Part shown: piece by piece, positions 1 to 11,921 of the stretch
Layout of the letters: every line of letters starts with the position of its first letter
Position numbering within the stretch: the stretch's first letter is position 1
DNA from: Branchiostoma floridae
Lineage: Eukaryota; Chordata; Leptocardii; Amphioxiformes; Branchiostomatidae
Reading direction: 5' to 3'
Assembly: GCF_000003815.2 (NCBI RefSeq)
Contig: NC_049995.1
Coordinates: forward strand, 13,106,062 to 13,170,061
DNA length: 64,000 bases
The notes under the pieces: generated by a model
The model's input: only the letters and a program-made list of their open reading frames with translations
The model's database searches: none
Told to the model about the DNA's origin: nothing
Program-made: the position numbers and the translations under genes

Positions 1-9
1 TCAAATGGC

Positions 10-1465
10 GTTATGACAAGTTTGAAGACTGTAGAAAATGAGATACATTTTGCGATAGTGGACATGTTTTATAGTAGAAGTAAAGATATACATGTTCTAT
101 AACTTCACCAACTCTACAGTACAATAATGTCATTGGTGTTGCATGACGATCTACATCGTATAACAAATACGACTAAACCGTTGTAGCTTATTTTGCTGAA
201 TATTCGGACAGGTTTTAACTCTTGTGGTGCTGCAAATTGTAACTATACATTTTCCCAATTATGGGCGTTTAAGACCCTTTGGAAAGTAGGGGTACTGTTT
301 TCACTATGCTACGTTTTTGAAAAGTAGAGACCTTAAGCTATGTAATGATGTATACCTTAATAGGGTTATTTGAAAGGAAAACAACAAAAGAGTAGCATAG
401 TGAAAACAGCACTAACACAAGCTTTCCAAGACGCGTTGAAAACGAGATTTAGCTTTTGCGATGGACACATGTGTTCTTGAGTAAAAGTAAATATCAATAT
501 CTTCTATGACTTCATTATCTTTACAGTAATGAATTTAAGGTGGTCGTATAACAAGTATGAAAGCAAACCGTTAAAGCTCATTTTACCGTATTGTATAGGC
601 TGTATAACGGTCCATAAACAAAACACAACGGCAACATTAAAAGCTCATTCGAAGTTTGGTACAAAAATATCTCTAACGTGTATTTATGTGGCATATAAAT
701 AACGTGTATTTAACGTTTATTTATGTTGTACTAGTGTTTCAACGCTTTGACGTTTACTATTTGGTCTTGGTATCTAGTAAATAGTCAGCAGACAAACACA
801 ATTTAATACGAAAACAAAAACCTGCTAAAAAGAAAACAAAATCAAGATGATAGATGCCATTTCACTTTTGTCTAAATCGAAGTTTGGTACAAACATATCT
901 CTATAACGTGTACATGCTACTAGTGTTTCAACTCTCTATTGTTTGCTATTTGGTCCTGGTGTCCAGTAGATAAGCATTGTGGTAGAAAAAAAACGCCAAA
1001 AAGGAAAGAAAAATCAAGATGAAAGATGCCATTTCACTTTATTTAAATCCACAACCAACTTCCTTAATGTGAAGGCCGTGAGCGCGTCCTTGTGATTTAT
1101 ATTCAGCTAAAGTCAGGTAGTGAAGTAGTGAAAACTGTAACCATCCTTGGAAATTGCAAAGACCTCACCCAGATGCATCAGTATTAGAGTAAATACTATC
1201 TCCAACATAGAAAGCTGAATGTGAAGGCTGTGAGTGGATCCTTGTATTTTATCTCCGGTTGAAGGAATTCAGTGAAAATTACAACTATATCCTTGGAAAT
1301 TGCATAGACCTCACCCGGATTCATCAGTATTAGATTACATATAATCTTCATCATAGGAACATTAATTCAAGGCCGTGATCGGGTCCTTGTTTTTTCTCCG
1401 TTGAAGACAGTCAGTAGAAACTATAAACATTCTTGAAGATTACAAAGACCAGTATTAGAGGACAT
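10..1465. repeat. Three successive local tandem duplications
   Basis: A roughly 190-bp unit is present at about 12-215 and 425-608 (gtataacaa, aaaccgtt). A second unit lies at about 647-880 and 881-1047 (cgaagtttggtaca, agatgccatttcactt). A third of about 150 bp is present three times from 1064 to 1465 (ggaaattgca, gacctcaccc, catcagtattaga). No gene was recognised here. Confidence 0.75.
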
Positions 1466-1466
1466 A

Positions 1467-1795
1467 TCGTCCCTCGGATAGGACGTTAAATGGAGGTCCC
1501 GTGTCTTGGGAGAGCCATGCCCCGGGCACGTTAAAGAACCCGCCACATGTGCGATGGTGCGGTGTGAGTGGTCCAAAACCTACAGTACCTTGGCCGCACC
1601 TGGGGCAATTACTGTCGTATTGAGGTCACCTGAGTGGCGCCGAATGGCAGTTCGCTCCAGACACTTGCGACAGTCGTATTGAGGTCACCTGAGTGGCGCC
1701 GAATGGCAGCTCGCTCCAGACCCTTGCGATTTAGCCCCGCCTATTGTAAGCTCCTCGCAATTCAGCCCCTGGCTGCAAAGAATGAGTAGTCGGCC
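1467..1795 (+). mobile_element. SINE 3' part, copy 1, with internal 59-bp duplication
   Basis: ccctcggataggacgttaaa, ggtcccgtgt and cacgttaaagaaccc, then tgcgatggtgcggtgtgag, also occur in the SINE at 3.8 kb. Beyond this a 59-bp segment (gtcgtattgaggtcacctga) is tandemly duplicated at 1614 and 1673. The tRNA-like head is missing. Confidence 0.7.
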
Positions 1796-3158
1796 CACCC
1801 CCAATAACAGATATATTATCTCTATCGATATATCGTAGGAACTAAGACCCCCCCCCCCTCCGAAACTATGTGGTATGGAATTAGATTAAGCACAATTAAC
1901 ATTTATAACGTGAAGTATCTTATGAAACATTAGAAACTTATGAGTTATATTACAAATGATTGATAACAATTGTTTGACCAATTGCTGACGTCACGTATAC
2001 GCAGTATCACGTGGTAAAAAAGATCACGTGTTTGTAATTCTCGCCATTTTACGTGCTGAAGTAATCGGTCCTGAAGAAGGGGACAGTAGTCGTTGAAAAT
2101 TCGACCCGTGTATACTTTGTGTGTTGGAAGAAAGTTAAGCATACTATGATTACTACCAACACAGATGAGCTTCCATGATAATATAGTGCGTCATTTTCTG
2201 CCGAGCTACCCCCTTTTACTCTGCGCTACACATCAAGGTAGAGACTATCAGAGGTCAAGACTGCAGGTAATGAAAACTCTGTGTAAGACAGACTTGCAAT
2301 TCATCAACGGAAACGGAACGCCCAGTGAATAACAACGCTGTCTTCTGCATTGTCTACATCTATCTACACAGATCTGTGGGCTCTGACACGCTAGGTAGTC
2401 TGACCAGTGAGAATTACAAATGAATCTTAACGCAGCTGTTAGTTGCTATACTGAACTTCTGTTAATTGTTGCTTCGAGGTAGAGTCCCAACATGGTACTG
2501 CAATTTTCAATACGACTTCATATCTAAATTTGGTTCCGGCCACCAATACATTATTACATTATTTTTCTTGATTTCTGTCAATGGTGTATTTCATTATGTA
2601 GACGGGATCGGAAGGTATGTCCTTTCGATTCTTAAGCTCATATAACAGATATAACACCACATGTCTGTGTGCAGTTATTACTTCCGACAGAACTCACAGC
2701 CATAGGTGAATTTTAAAGTAGCCTATATAATGTTAGAACTCTGCTCAAGTTTTTATGCATTGGCGTTAAGTCAATGCATGACATATGTAAGATAGCTCAA
2801 TGGAGTCACAGACCAACCTCTGAATTTGATACCTAACCTTACATGACAATGATGACATGATACAAATTTGGGGAAAGCCCCAATCAATTTAAATGTTTGT
2901 TAAAGTTTAACTTATGAATAATGGCATAATATAGTGGCAGATTTACTAGGAACATTTAATAGATCTTCACCAAAGAGTATTTTAAAAGACCAGTAAATTA
3001 GAAGTTCAACATTCTTTCCGGTTGACATTTCCGCCTAAAGGTGCTAGTAACGTATGTGTGCATTTGTTATGGCGATGGCATTAAGCATTGTAACCTAAGG
3101 CCGGAAGTGACACTTCTTCTTATCCTTTCGTGTCATCACTACATTTTTCTTCTCCAGT
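1796..3158. other. Intergenic, nothing recognised
   Basis: AT-rich, with no coding-like frame, inverted repeat or known element that I can support. A C tract lies near 1850. Confidence 0.5.
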
Positions 3159-3159
3159 A

Positions 3160-3400
3160 CTACACACACTCCCTTCCTCTGGGGGTAAGAGCTTCCAGAT
3201 CTTTCCTGGTACATGGTTCGGACAGGAGGCCTAGGGGACAGACAAGAAGGTGTTTCGTGGTCTGCTCCTGTCCGCAGTCACAATACACGTAGCCTGTCCA
3301 TTTGGGCTGATGCCCCACTTTGCTATGAAGGTCTTGCATCTTACTGACACTTAACGTACGCATTGGACACAAATTGACCCCCTTTCCGTTTTGCACTGTG
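3160..3400 (-). pseudogene. Remnant of a non-LTR reverse transcriptase C-terminus
   Basis: The minus-strand frame contains GYVYCDCGQ, then TKHLLVCPLG and PCTRKDL. A CxC...H..xC cluster followed by LTPRG is typical of the C-terminal knuckle after the RNase H-like end of animal non-LTR elements. No polymerase domain was found beside it, so this is an isolated fragment. The family is not resolved. Confidence 0.6.
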
Positions 3401-3811
3401 AGCGTATCGTCACTCGGAAGTAGCGAGATCAGAAAAGTTACACGTCAACGAAGAAACTAAACGTCTAGTCTCCTTCACAGCCATACATGGGCGCTGGACT
3501 CTAATGCAGAGGGGGTGGGGGTACCCGATCTTCTTCGCGAATTTTAACATGATATTATATACCAAGTTCTTTGGCAGTATAGGTCCTGCCGGCATAAAAA
3601 CGTGGTGCATATGACCCCCCACCCCCAAACAACCCCTCTATCCCCGACCATGAACAGAAGCAATCTTAGAAAGCCTACTAGAACCCCAAGCGGGATGTCA
3701 AAAGACCAGTTAACTTTTCGGTTGCTATTTTTACTGTAAGATTTTGGTAACGGTTTGAGATTTGTCATGGTGATAGTATATGCAACCATTCCTTGGGTCG
3801 GAATGTGAAGT

Positions 3812-4260
3812 CGCGTGGCGCAGCGGCGGCATTTGTGCCTCGCGATCGAGAGGTCGCGGGTTCAAATACGACAGCGTGTCACCGATCTTGTGCCTTTCCT
3901 CACTATACTCAGGTGAAAATGAGTACCTAGCTTCGGCTAGGGCCGTCCCTCGGATATGACGTTAAATTTAGGTCCCGTGTACCCCATGCACGTCAAAGAA
4001 CCCCCACACGTGCGATGGTGCGGTGTGAGATGGAACAAACCCTTCTGTCTGGAGTTGGTGATTCACTTCAAATCACCCGAACGGGATCCCCGTCTTGCAA
4101 TTAGCCAGCGAAAGAGTATGTCACCCCGTAAGGGGCGGTATAACCCCGCCGTGTGTAAACATGTGCGAACATGTGTGTATGGCGGCTTTGAAGAGGTGAC
4201 CATTGACACCTGTTTCGCCATACCCTCCATTGTCATCGTATATGGAGAATCCTAATAAAA
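3812..4260 (+). mobile_element. tRNA-derived SINE, copy 2, with promoter head
   Basis: The head has an A box (gtggcgcagcgg, 3815-3826) and a B box (ggttcaaatac, 3859-3869) at tRNA-like spacing. The body shares the cggatatgacgttaaat and tgcgatggtgcggtgtgag blocks with copy 1. The end is probably near the aataaa-like sequence at 4254. Confidence 0.75.
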
Positions 4261-5319
4261 GAATGTGACTTCATATAAGAAATGTATTTTAAAAATTATC
4301 CTTAGTCGATGGTTTCATATGTATGGAGATATCTAGTAGCAGGCATCCTTTCATCCCAAGAGATAGTCCATAAGATTCGGATTTTATGGCCGCGGACAGG
4401 CCTACATAATGTGAAATACAGTTATTATGGCAACTATTACCTAAAGTGTATTAACCTATAATCATTCAAAGTCAGTTTTGTTGGGTTTAATAATCGGCCT
4501 TCTTTTTTTTACTTTGATGACAGCGGAAAAGGAATCTGCCCACTTCTTCCGTAACGTGTGGGATAACTAATTTTTAAAATTAGATTTTTTCTCATCCTCA
4601 ACAATAGTGTGATTGCATTATATTAAAAACAACTTCCTAGTTCTAAATATAATAACTCGCTTCCTGTAACACAATGACTCCATAATAAAGTAATGGCTTC
4701 CATCTTTATATGCTATCCTATTGCTTTTATATTACGAACGATATTAGTAGGTGGGAATTCTTAGTAATGTCATCATTTCCTTTTTTTCATTCCACCCACC
4801 TTACTCCTACGCAATGCGGTCTTCGTTGTGAGGAGAAGAAACCATAGAGATAGACTCGAATGAACCTTGTATTTTCTGACCCATGGTGGCATCCAACTTC
4901 TCACGCAATAGAATGCAGGAAACCGACTTAAAAACTCTCCCATACCTTATACATACATAGTGCGTCTCTATCATTTTTCCCATTGATAAACTTCTTCGCC
5001 GATAAGCAGTCAATTTAAAGCATTTGGGTATGATTTTGGAAACGGTCAGACGATCAGTGACACAGACAAGACCATATCCAGTTTCTTGTGTAACTGCTTT
5101 TTGGCGTATCTTATTATCTGGATGTTGTAACTTTATTGACGTAAACGTCTTTAGTTGATGAAAGGCTTTACTATCTGTCTTCAAACGCGCCGAATCGTAT
5201 GCAGCAGATTTGATGTCACACAATCCGCATCACGACTGAAACTAATTGATTCTCTGAAGAGTTCAAAGCCTCCCTTTGTAATCAGATATCATATTGGCAA
5301 CAGGGAAACTTGGCATGGC

Positions 5320-5507
5320 GACTGGGTTCGTTCACTGCGGCACTGTTTTGTTATTTCCGTTTTTTATAACTTAAATATTGTGTTTTTCGTAAAATATGAC
5401 ATGAAATACACAAAACGTAAGAAAATTCGTTGAGTAATCTCTGAAATTCGTTGTGTAATATTTCGAACCCCGCAGCACCGCACTGGAGCCCCGAGTGAAG
5501 TGAGATA
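5320..5507. mobile_element. MITE of the tgcacttggggc family, copy 1 (left-truncated)
   Basis: The left inner end gttcactgcggcactg pairs with the right end cgcagcaccgcactgg, then agccccgagtgaag. The core is acaaaacgtaagaaaattcg. The outer part of the left end is missing. Confidence 0.6.
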
Positions 5508-5645
5508 CTACCTTTAGAAACAGTCATATTGGTAAATGACATAGACAGGGGGTAATGACCACCTAACAACTCACGCTAAACTTTGCTCAAGTGCCGTGCG
5601 CTGCCCTATCTGAGGCAAGCAGTACACGGTTATCACGGCGCTAGA

Positions 5646-7173
5646 TATAAAACGGAGAGGTGAAGCGGCTTTCACGGCCTTCAGATCACATCAAAGACAC
5701 GGAGCAATGGCCTGTCTCGGGTTAAAACCTCGAATCTGATGTTTCAGACGAAGGCGGCATATAATACCGACTAGCAGGTACATCCTTCTGTCCCGCGGAA
5801 TAAAATGGGGTAGAGGCCTTTTAGTATCTAAATGTCGACAGCTGAAGAAAATAAGGCAATATCAACAATGAACTCTGTAAACTACTTTGCTTCTCATGCC
5901 GGTGTGACATCGATCTCGCCCCCCCCCCGTGATCTCGCCCCCCCCCCCCGTGATCTCGGGGGCGAAATCACTAGCGTTTTTTTGTTATATGCACCTGGCC
6001 AAGGGATATCTTCACCTCCAACATGACTGTTTTTTCTATTATTTAGGAACTGATGCATTTACCCGTGTTTCATAAGACTGGTACTTTACCAGTGTTTGTG
6101 TAGCATTTAGCAACAGCTATATCAACTTGCGCGTAGATAGTGTTTATAATGAGAAACTATTATTCACGTGTGTTTTTGTAAGTGCTTTGGAAATGTTTCC
6201 AGCACAAGAAAGAAAACACTGTGAAAAATTGAAAACATATAGCTGACGTATTCCGTACCATAGACGGTGTTGATTTCTACGTTCGCAGTAGCACTGTTTT
6301 TATGCCACCTCAGCTGCAAAAATTGTCTTTTTCATTTCAATGTCACGTTTGCACCGAACAATATAGTATCGACTTTCGAGGTATGACATCTTACGGTACG
6401 GTAATAAGGTGCCACACCAGGTAACACACCATATACGTTACTCCCCAGTTGCAGTATAGTACCAGGTAGCGCACCTGTAATATGTAGTAACCAGCTGATC
6501 TTGGGGGGGGGGGGGCGAGATCGCTGGGGGGGCGAGATCACTGTCACACCAGCTCACTTTGCGTACTTGTGCTGAAAATCAAGGTAAATGTACAGCTTCA
6601 TGATATGTGTACTGTTGATCCACTGAAAGGTAGCAGTTAGATAAAAAATGGAGGGGTAAAGCGGCTTTCACAGCCTTCAGATTACGTCATAGACACGGAG
6701 CAATGCCCTGTCTCGGGTTAAACCCCGAATCTGATGTTTCAGACGAGAAGCGGCATCATCTATCGGCTTGCCGGTGGGTGGGCAAATCCTTCCGTCCCGC
6801 TCTGATTCAAAAGGTCTTTAACCTTAAGAAAACTGTTTCATACGTGTCCAGTAGCTATAAACGGATGGATTATCTGAAAATTTTTGTACATAAGATCTCT
6901 CTCCATAATATCGATATATCCAATGCCTCAATGCCAAAAAAGGTAACAATCGTTTTCTTCTGTACTGTACTATCTCAGCGCTAGGTATAAAACGGAGAGG
7001 TGAAGCGACTTTCACGGCCTTCAGATCGCATCAAAGACACGGAGCGATGCCCTGTCTGGGGTTAATCCCAGATCTGATGTTTCAGGCCAGAAGCGGCATC
7101 ATCTTATCGACCTGCTGTTGGGTGAGTACATCCTTCCGTCCCGCTCTGATTCAGGAGGTCTTTAACATCTAAA
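5646..7173. repeat. 190-bp repeat in three copies, each starting with a TATA-like motif
   Basis: Copies at about 5646-5831, 6640-6822 and 6976-7173. They share tataaaacggagaggtgaag, ctttcacggccttcagat, gacacggagcaatg and gaatctgatgtttcag. The C-tract MITE lies between copies 1 and 2. Not identified. Confidence 0.7.
5901..6550. mobile_element. MITE with GATCTCG-poly(C) ends
   Basis: Left ggtgtgaca and right tgtcacacc are inverted. Next to each lie two gatctcg units, each followed by a 7-13 nt C tract (G tract on the right). The interior is AT-rich with no frame. Confidence 0.75.
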
Positions 7174-8668
7174 AGTTTTTCATACATATAACATAAACCT
7201 ATAAAGAAGCTAGAGGTTTTACAAACTAATGGTTATTTGAGTTTATACGATAAGATTATAAAATGATTATGATATACATATTGCGTGTCAAGAAAAAAAA
7301 CACGTTATCACAGAGAAAGCACAGTACACCCTTCAAAGTGACATCTGATTAAATATGCATATTACGCGCGTTCACATACACACACAATATTATTCATATA
7401 GCCATGTTCAGACAATCAACACGAGCCTATACGTGGCACAAATCGCGTGTTAGTCACACGGCATTACGTATCAGCCACAGAACAACACGCCCTACTGGTC
7501 GCTGAGGAATTCCGCAACATCTACTGAATTTGTAGCTTCTCTACCTGAAGTAAGATATTCATTTCTTCTAGTTCTTCTTAAGGTAATCTGTGATGTACAC
7601 AGTTTGTTATAGTCTAATAGTTTTTTTATTATTATTTTGCTTTCAAATGTTGGGGTAGGGAAGTGTGCGTACATGTATTTTGGCTGAGAGTAAAGATAGA
7701 TATGGCTATCAGAGGTGCCTGTCTGTCAGAAATCCTTTTTCCAATTTTTTGCTCAACATTTGCTAAGAAGTGATGTTTTGGGTCTAAAGAGGAGAATAGA
7801 TTCTTGTGCACTACGTTTTCATTTTGTACGTTGTTCTACTGGGACAAATACAGCCAGAAACATAACTTAAGGCTGCAATATTTCCTTCTTGTCAGGCTAC
7901 AGTGTGTTCAATTTTGGCCGGTTGTAAGTGTGTGTTTTCCTCCCACATAAGGCTAAGTTCCAAACAATATTGATGGCAACTGTCATATTTCATTTGTCTG
8001 CGGTCACCAGGAGAATTTAGAAACACGTATTATTTGCGCATGGTTGACAAATAGCACATAAAAACACGTTGTAATGATATTTCAGATGAACCTTTTAACG
8101 ACGTTTTAACTCGTCTTGTCTATTTTTTCGTTCCTTCTGCAAATTGGAAGTTATCAACAGTGTCAAAACAATGTCAGTAAAACAGTAAACAGCTTTCGTA
8201 TCAATATTCATACAGCCTGTTTCAGACAATTAACACACCCATATCAAAAGGACCGAAGTAATCTAAAACTGTTAGAAACTATGAAGTGACAGGTGCCGAG
8301 GCACGTAATCCACAGCTAGCAAACAAAGAAGAAAAGTGTTTCTACAATAAACAGACAATCAGAACTAGTGTACCTGTTTTGAAGCAACGTAATTGCCTGT
8401 TTTCATAGAACTTTCAGAGCAATGATTCCAACAATGACTAGCAGAGAACAAGAATAGAACAAGAATAGAACAAAATGCTGGGATGACGATTTAGGTCTAA
8501 TTTTTCTCTCTTAATCTACTCATAGTAGCTGTATGTTCTAAAGTAGAGACAGGCAGATACTATTTACAGGTTTGGGATAGCAAAACCTGTTCTGCATTTG
8601 TTGTCAGGATTGGGCGCCGTCATTTTGTTTTGCGATGTATGGTGCCGCCATTTTTGATTTGACGGATC
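7174..8668. other. Intergenic, nothing recognised
   Basis: AT-rich sequence between the 190-bp repeats and the tandem repeat upstream of the LRR receptor. Only short chance frames. Confidence 0.5.
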
Positions 8669-8900
8669 AGTGTGTTGTATGAAGTGGTGTGATGGAATGG
8701 CTAGGAAGTGATCTTGTTGAAAACGGCAGGACGGCAAGAGCTACAAGCATGAAGAGTCAGTGTGTTGTCATGAAGGGATTGTATAGGATGGTTAGGAAAT
8801 GAGATCGTTTCCTCTTGTCGGAAACGGCAGGACGGCAAGAGCCACAAGCATGAAGGCATTGGATTGAATGGCTAGAAAATGTGATCTTGTGCTCTTGTTT
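8669..8900. repeat. About 95-bp tandem repeat, two full units and one partial
   Basis: cagtgtgttgt, gaatggctaggaa, cggcaggacggcaagagc and acaagcatgaag recur. It lies about 450-650 bp upstream of the LRR receptor ATG and may fall in its promoter or first intron. Confidence 0.7.
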
Positions 8901-9341
8901 CATGTCGATTTTCAAGTGAAACGTGGCAGTTGTATTTTTCCAATAAAGATCAAAGATCTAATTATAGCCATCGTGGCTTTAAAGAAGGACCTCCTGTTCA
9001 TATAGAAAATGGTAACAGTTTACATCCAACACTGGAAATAAAACTATAGGGACTTACCCCTCTAAATTTTCGAACGAACTCCGTCTACCTTGTTCACAGA
9101 ATGAATGACCCCTCTGTCTCCAGCAGTGATGTCGCACAGCTTTGCAGGAGGGGGCCATAAGTATCAGAAAGTCTATATCGCCCCCGTCTCTGTTGGGGGT
9201 GGACCGCTGGGCTTTGATGTGCACTGTACAATTCCAGTGTTTGATGGAAAGTGTTATATTATTTTCTATAGTGTATTCAACCGACACAGATGAACTTCTT
9301 ATGCTAAGCTTCCTGTTCTGTTTAGGTGACTGCAGGGCACT

Positions 9342-11921
9342 ATGGGAAGAAGATGGCGGCACCTGCTGATCTTCCTTCTCATCATGCTGAAAGAACCCAA
9401 CATGCCTGATGCAGGCTGCAGCTGCAAACACTGCGAATGTCACAACTTCGGCAGCACCGTCCTTCCTGAGAATCTTCCTCCATCCATTTCTGGTCTGAAT
9501 TTGGGAGGTAACCTCATACTCACCGTCAATCGGTCTGATATGATACAGTATTGGAAGTTGATTTCGTTGGATTCGGTAACAAATTGCAAGACCGCTGTTG
9601 CTTCTTGCATATCTAGTATAATCCAGCTTGAAAAGTTGCATTTCGAAGAAAAGGAAATAACTGAGATTCAACCTGGAGCATTTAAAAATCTACCCAATTT
9701 GAAAGAGTTGCATCTGTTCTCGAACCAGATAAGAATGATTCAGGCAGGTACATTTGCAAATCTACCCCTGTTGCAAAAATTGGACTTGCGCTTCAACCAG
9801 ATAACAACGATTCAGCCTGGCGCATTTGCAAATCTAACAAGTCTACTAGATTTGAAACTGGACAGTAACCAGATAAAAGAGATTCAGGCAGGCACATTTG
9901 TAAATCTACCCATGCTGTGGGTCTTGAATCTTCTTTGTAACCAGATAACGATGATTCAGCCTGGTGCATTTTTAAATTTTCCCCAGCTACAATATGTCTA
10001 CCTGATCAAAAACAATATAACAAAGATCCAGGCAGGTACGTTTGCAAATCTACCTAGGCTCAAAGACCTGTGGCTGTCCGACAACCAGATAAGAATGATT
10101 CAGTCTGGTGCAATTTCTAATCTACCCAGGCTGCAAAAATTGGTCCTGCACTCCAACCAATTAACAGTGATTCAATCTGACATATTTACAAATCTCTCCC
10201 GGCTGCAAGTTGTCGATCTGTCCAACAACAAAATAACCATGATTCAGCCGGCTTCATTTGTAAATATGCCGCAATTACAATCATTGAATCTTGGATCAAA
10301 CAAAATGTCTGTGATTCCCATCTCAGCTTATAGCCTGTTGCAATCTGATAAGCTTACTGTGATACTTGACAAGAACCCTTGGCAATGTGACTGTAGGATG
10401 GCTCATTTCAGGATAAATATAACTGAATTTCCTTCAGTTAAAGACCAGATGATCTGTGATCAACCTGCCAATTTACATGGAAAAAAGCTCACAGTTGTCA
10501 ATCCAAAAGAATTGATATGTGAGGTGTCAAACATATCATCACTGCCTGATGATACAAACGTAATCTCTAACAACTATTCCTATGGCACCTCCCACTATCG
10601 CTGGTGCTTCAAATGCCGTTCAGTCCATATAACAGAAATACAAACTTCTCCCCCTGCAATCACCTCAGACAAACCGGAAAGCGGCCGTTCCCATGAATCT
10701 GCTCTCGGTCCCACGCTGCCTGTTCTTATTGGCGCTATCTGTAGCCCAATAGCTGGCCTTGTCCTGACTGGCACACTCATTCTCACAATCTGGTGCAAGA
10801 GGAGGACCAAACATCCTCCTTTAGAAGTAAATTCCAATGTTGCCTCTGGTAACACAAGTACAGTTGAAGCTTCTGTACTGCCCAGTGGTCTTGATGATCA
10901 TCCGTATGAAGATATTGACAAGAATCATGATAAGACGGGAAAGGGGCAGCCTCAGACGCAACCTCCCATAGTCGCAACTATATCACCTAAGAACGTGCTA
11001 GGTGCAATGAAGCCAAATACTATGTACACAGGTTTAGGGAAACCTACATTACAGGACCAAACATCTAGAGCAGTGACCTGTGGTAATAACAGTCAGTATG
11101 AAGATATTGATAATCACCAGGATTATCAGTCTCTAAATACTGAAAATCACCAATACGAGGATATTGACAATCTTCGTGATCAGGCTGGGCAGGGCCAATC
11201 TCTAAAAGTTGGAAATTTGTCCCATAACGAAGTCCTCGCTGCCTTAACGCCCAATACCATGTACAAAGGCGTGGTCCCAAAGGTCCCAACACCTACCAAT
11301 CGTCAAGTAATGCACGACCAGTCCCAGGCAGTCCCTAAATCCAACACAAACAAATCAGATGCTGTAGGGACCAATGGTAATGATCACACCGGGCGCAGCA
11401 ATGAACCCAAAACAGATGATGGCGTCTCCGTTGAGCATGATCAGAACCCGCAGGGGCATACTGAAGAACCGTTTACATCTTTGGATACTGAAAATCCGTC
11501 TTCTGGCAAAAGTCCGACTGTCTCAAAGCTAAATTCTCATGAAAAAAACACATCTTTGGATACTGAAAATCCGTCTTATGGCAAAAGTCCGACTGTCTCA
11601 AAGCTAAATTCTCATGAAAAAAACACATCTTTGGATACTGAAAATCCGTCTTATGGCAAAAGTCCGACTGTCTCAAAGCTAATTTCTCATGAAAAAAACA
11701 CATCTTTGGATACTGAAAATCCGTCTTATGGCAAAAGTCCGACTGTCTCAAAGCTAAATTCTCATGAAAAAAACACATCTTTGGATACTGAAAATCCGTC
11801 TTATGGCAAAAGTCCGACTGTCTCAAAGCTAAATTCTCATGAAAAAAACACATCTTTGGATACTGAAAATCCGTCTTATGGCAAAAGTCCGGCTGTGTCA
11901 AAGCTAAATTCTCATGAATAA
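9342..11921 (+). CDS. Leucine-rich-repeat type I membrane receptor with cytoplasmic ITAM and 25-residue C-terminal repeats
   Basis: Single open frame of 859 codons. The ATG has a good context (A at -3, G at +4), and a pyrimidine-AG acceptor at about 9324 suggests an upstream 5' UTR exon. Residues 1-25 form a signal peptide. A Cys-rich N-cap (CSCKHCEC) follows, then about ten 24-residue LRRs at roughly residues 90-343 with pattern LxxLxLxxNQIxxIQxGxF, then an LRRCT cap at 344-393 with four Cys (NPWQCDC start). The transmembrane helix is 461-485, followed by CKRR. The 374-residue tail has three YEDID motifs (Tyr522, 586, 605), YQSL at Tyr595, YTGL at Tyr562 and YKGV at Tyr641. YQSL-x6-YEDI is a textbook ITAM. 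Residues 712-859 are six copies of a 25-residue repeat. The likely role, inferred, is a pattern-recognition or adhesion receptor signalling through SH2 kinases. The ectodomain resembles many LRR proteins and its ligand is unknown. Confidence 0.92.
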   Translation: MGRRWRHLLIFLLIMLKEPNMPDAGCSCKHCECHNFGSTVLPENLPPSISGLNLGGNLILTVNRSDMIQYWKLISLDSVTNCKTAVASCISSIIQLEKLHFEEKEITEIQPGAFKNLPNLKELHLFSNQIRMIQAGTFANLPLLQKLDLRFNQITTIQPGAFANLTSLLDLKLDSNQIKEIQAGTFVNLPMLWVLNLLCNQITMIQPGAFLNFPQLQYVYLIKNNITKIQAGTFANLPRLKDLWLSDNQIRMIQSGAISNLPRLQKLVLHSNQLTVIQSDIFTNLSRLQVVDLSNNKITMIQPASFVNMPQLQSLNLGSNKMSVIPISAYSLLQSDKLTVILDKNPWQCDCRMAHFRINITEFPSVKDQMICDQPANLHGKKLTVVNPKELICEVSNISSLPDDTNVISNNYSYGTSHYRWCFKCRSVHITEIQTSPPAITSDKPESGRSHESALGPTLPVLIGAICSPIAGLVLTGTLILTIWCKRRTKHPPLEVNSNVASGNTSTVEASVLPSGLDDHPYEDIDKNHDKTGKGQPQTQPPIVATISPKNVLGAMKPNTMYTGLGKPTLQDQTSRAVTCGNNSQYEDIDNHQDYQSLNTENHQYEDIDNLRDQAGQGQSLKVGNLSHNEVLAALTPNTMYKGVVPKVPTPTNRQVMHDQSQAVPKSNTNKSDAVGTNGNDHTGRSNEPKTDDGVSVEHDQNPQGHTEEPFTSLDTENPSSGKSPTVSKLNSHEKNTSLDTENPSYGKSPTVSKLNSHEKNTSLDTENPSYGKSPTVSKLISHEKNTSLDTENPSYGKSPTVSKLNSHEKNTSLDTENPSYGKSPTVSKLNSHEKNTSLDTENPSYGKSPAVSKLNSHE

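Noticed and set aside
3815-3870. Possible functional tRNA gene
   Set aside because: A and B boxes are present, but the acceptor stem does not close and the body is a SINE shared with 1.5 kb.
9054-9671. 205-codon minus-strand frame over the start of the LRR receptor
   Set aside because: It overlaps the signal peptide and N-terminal coding region of a well-supported gene and has no recognisable domain.
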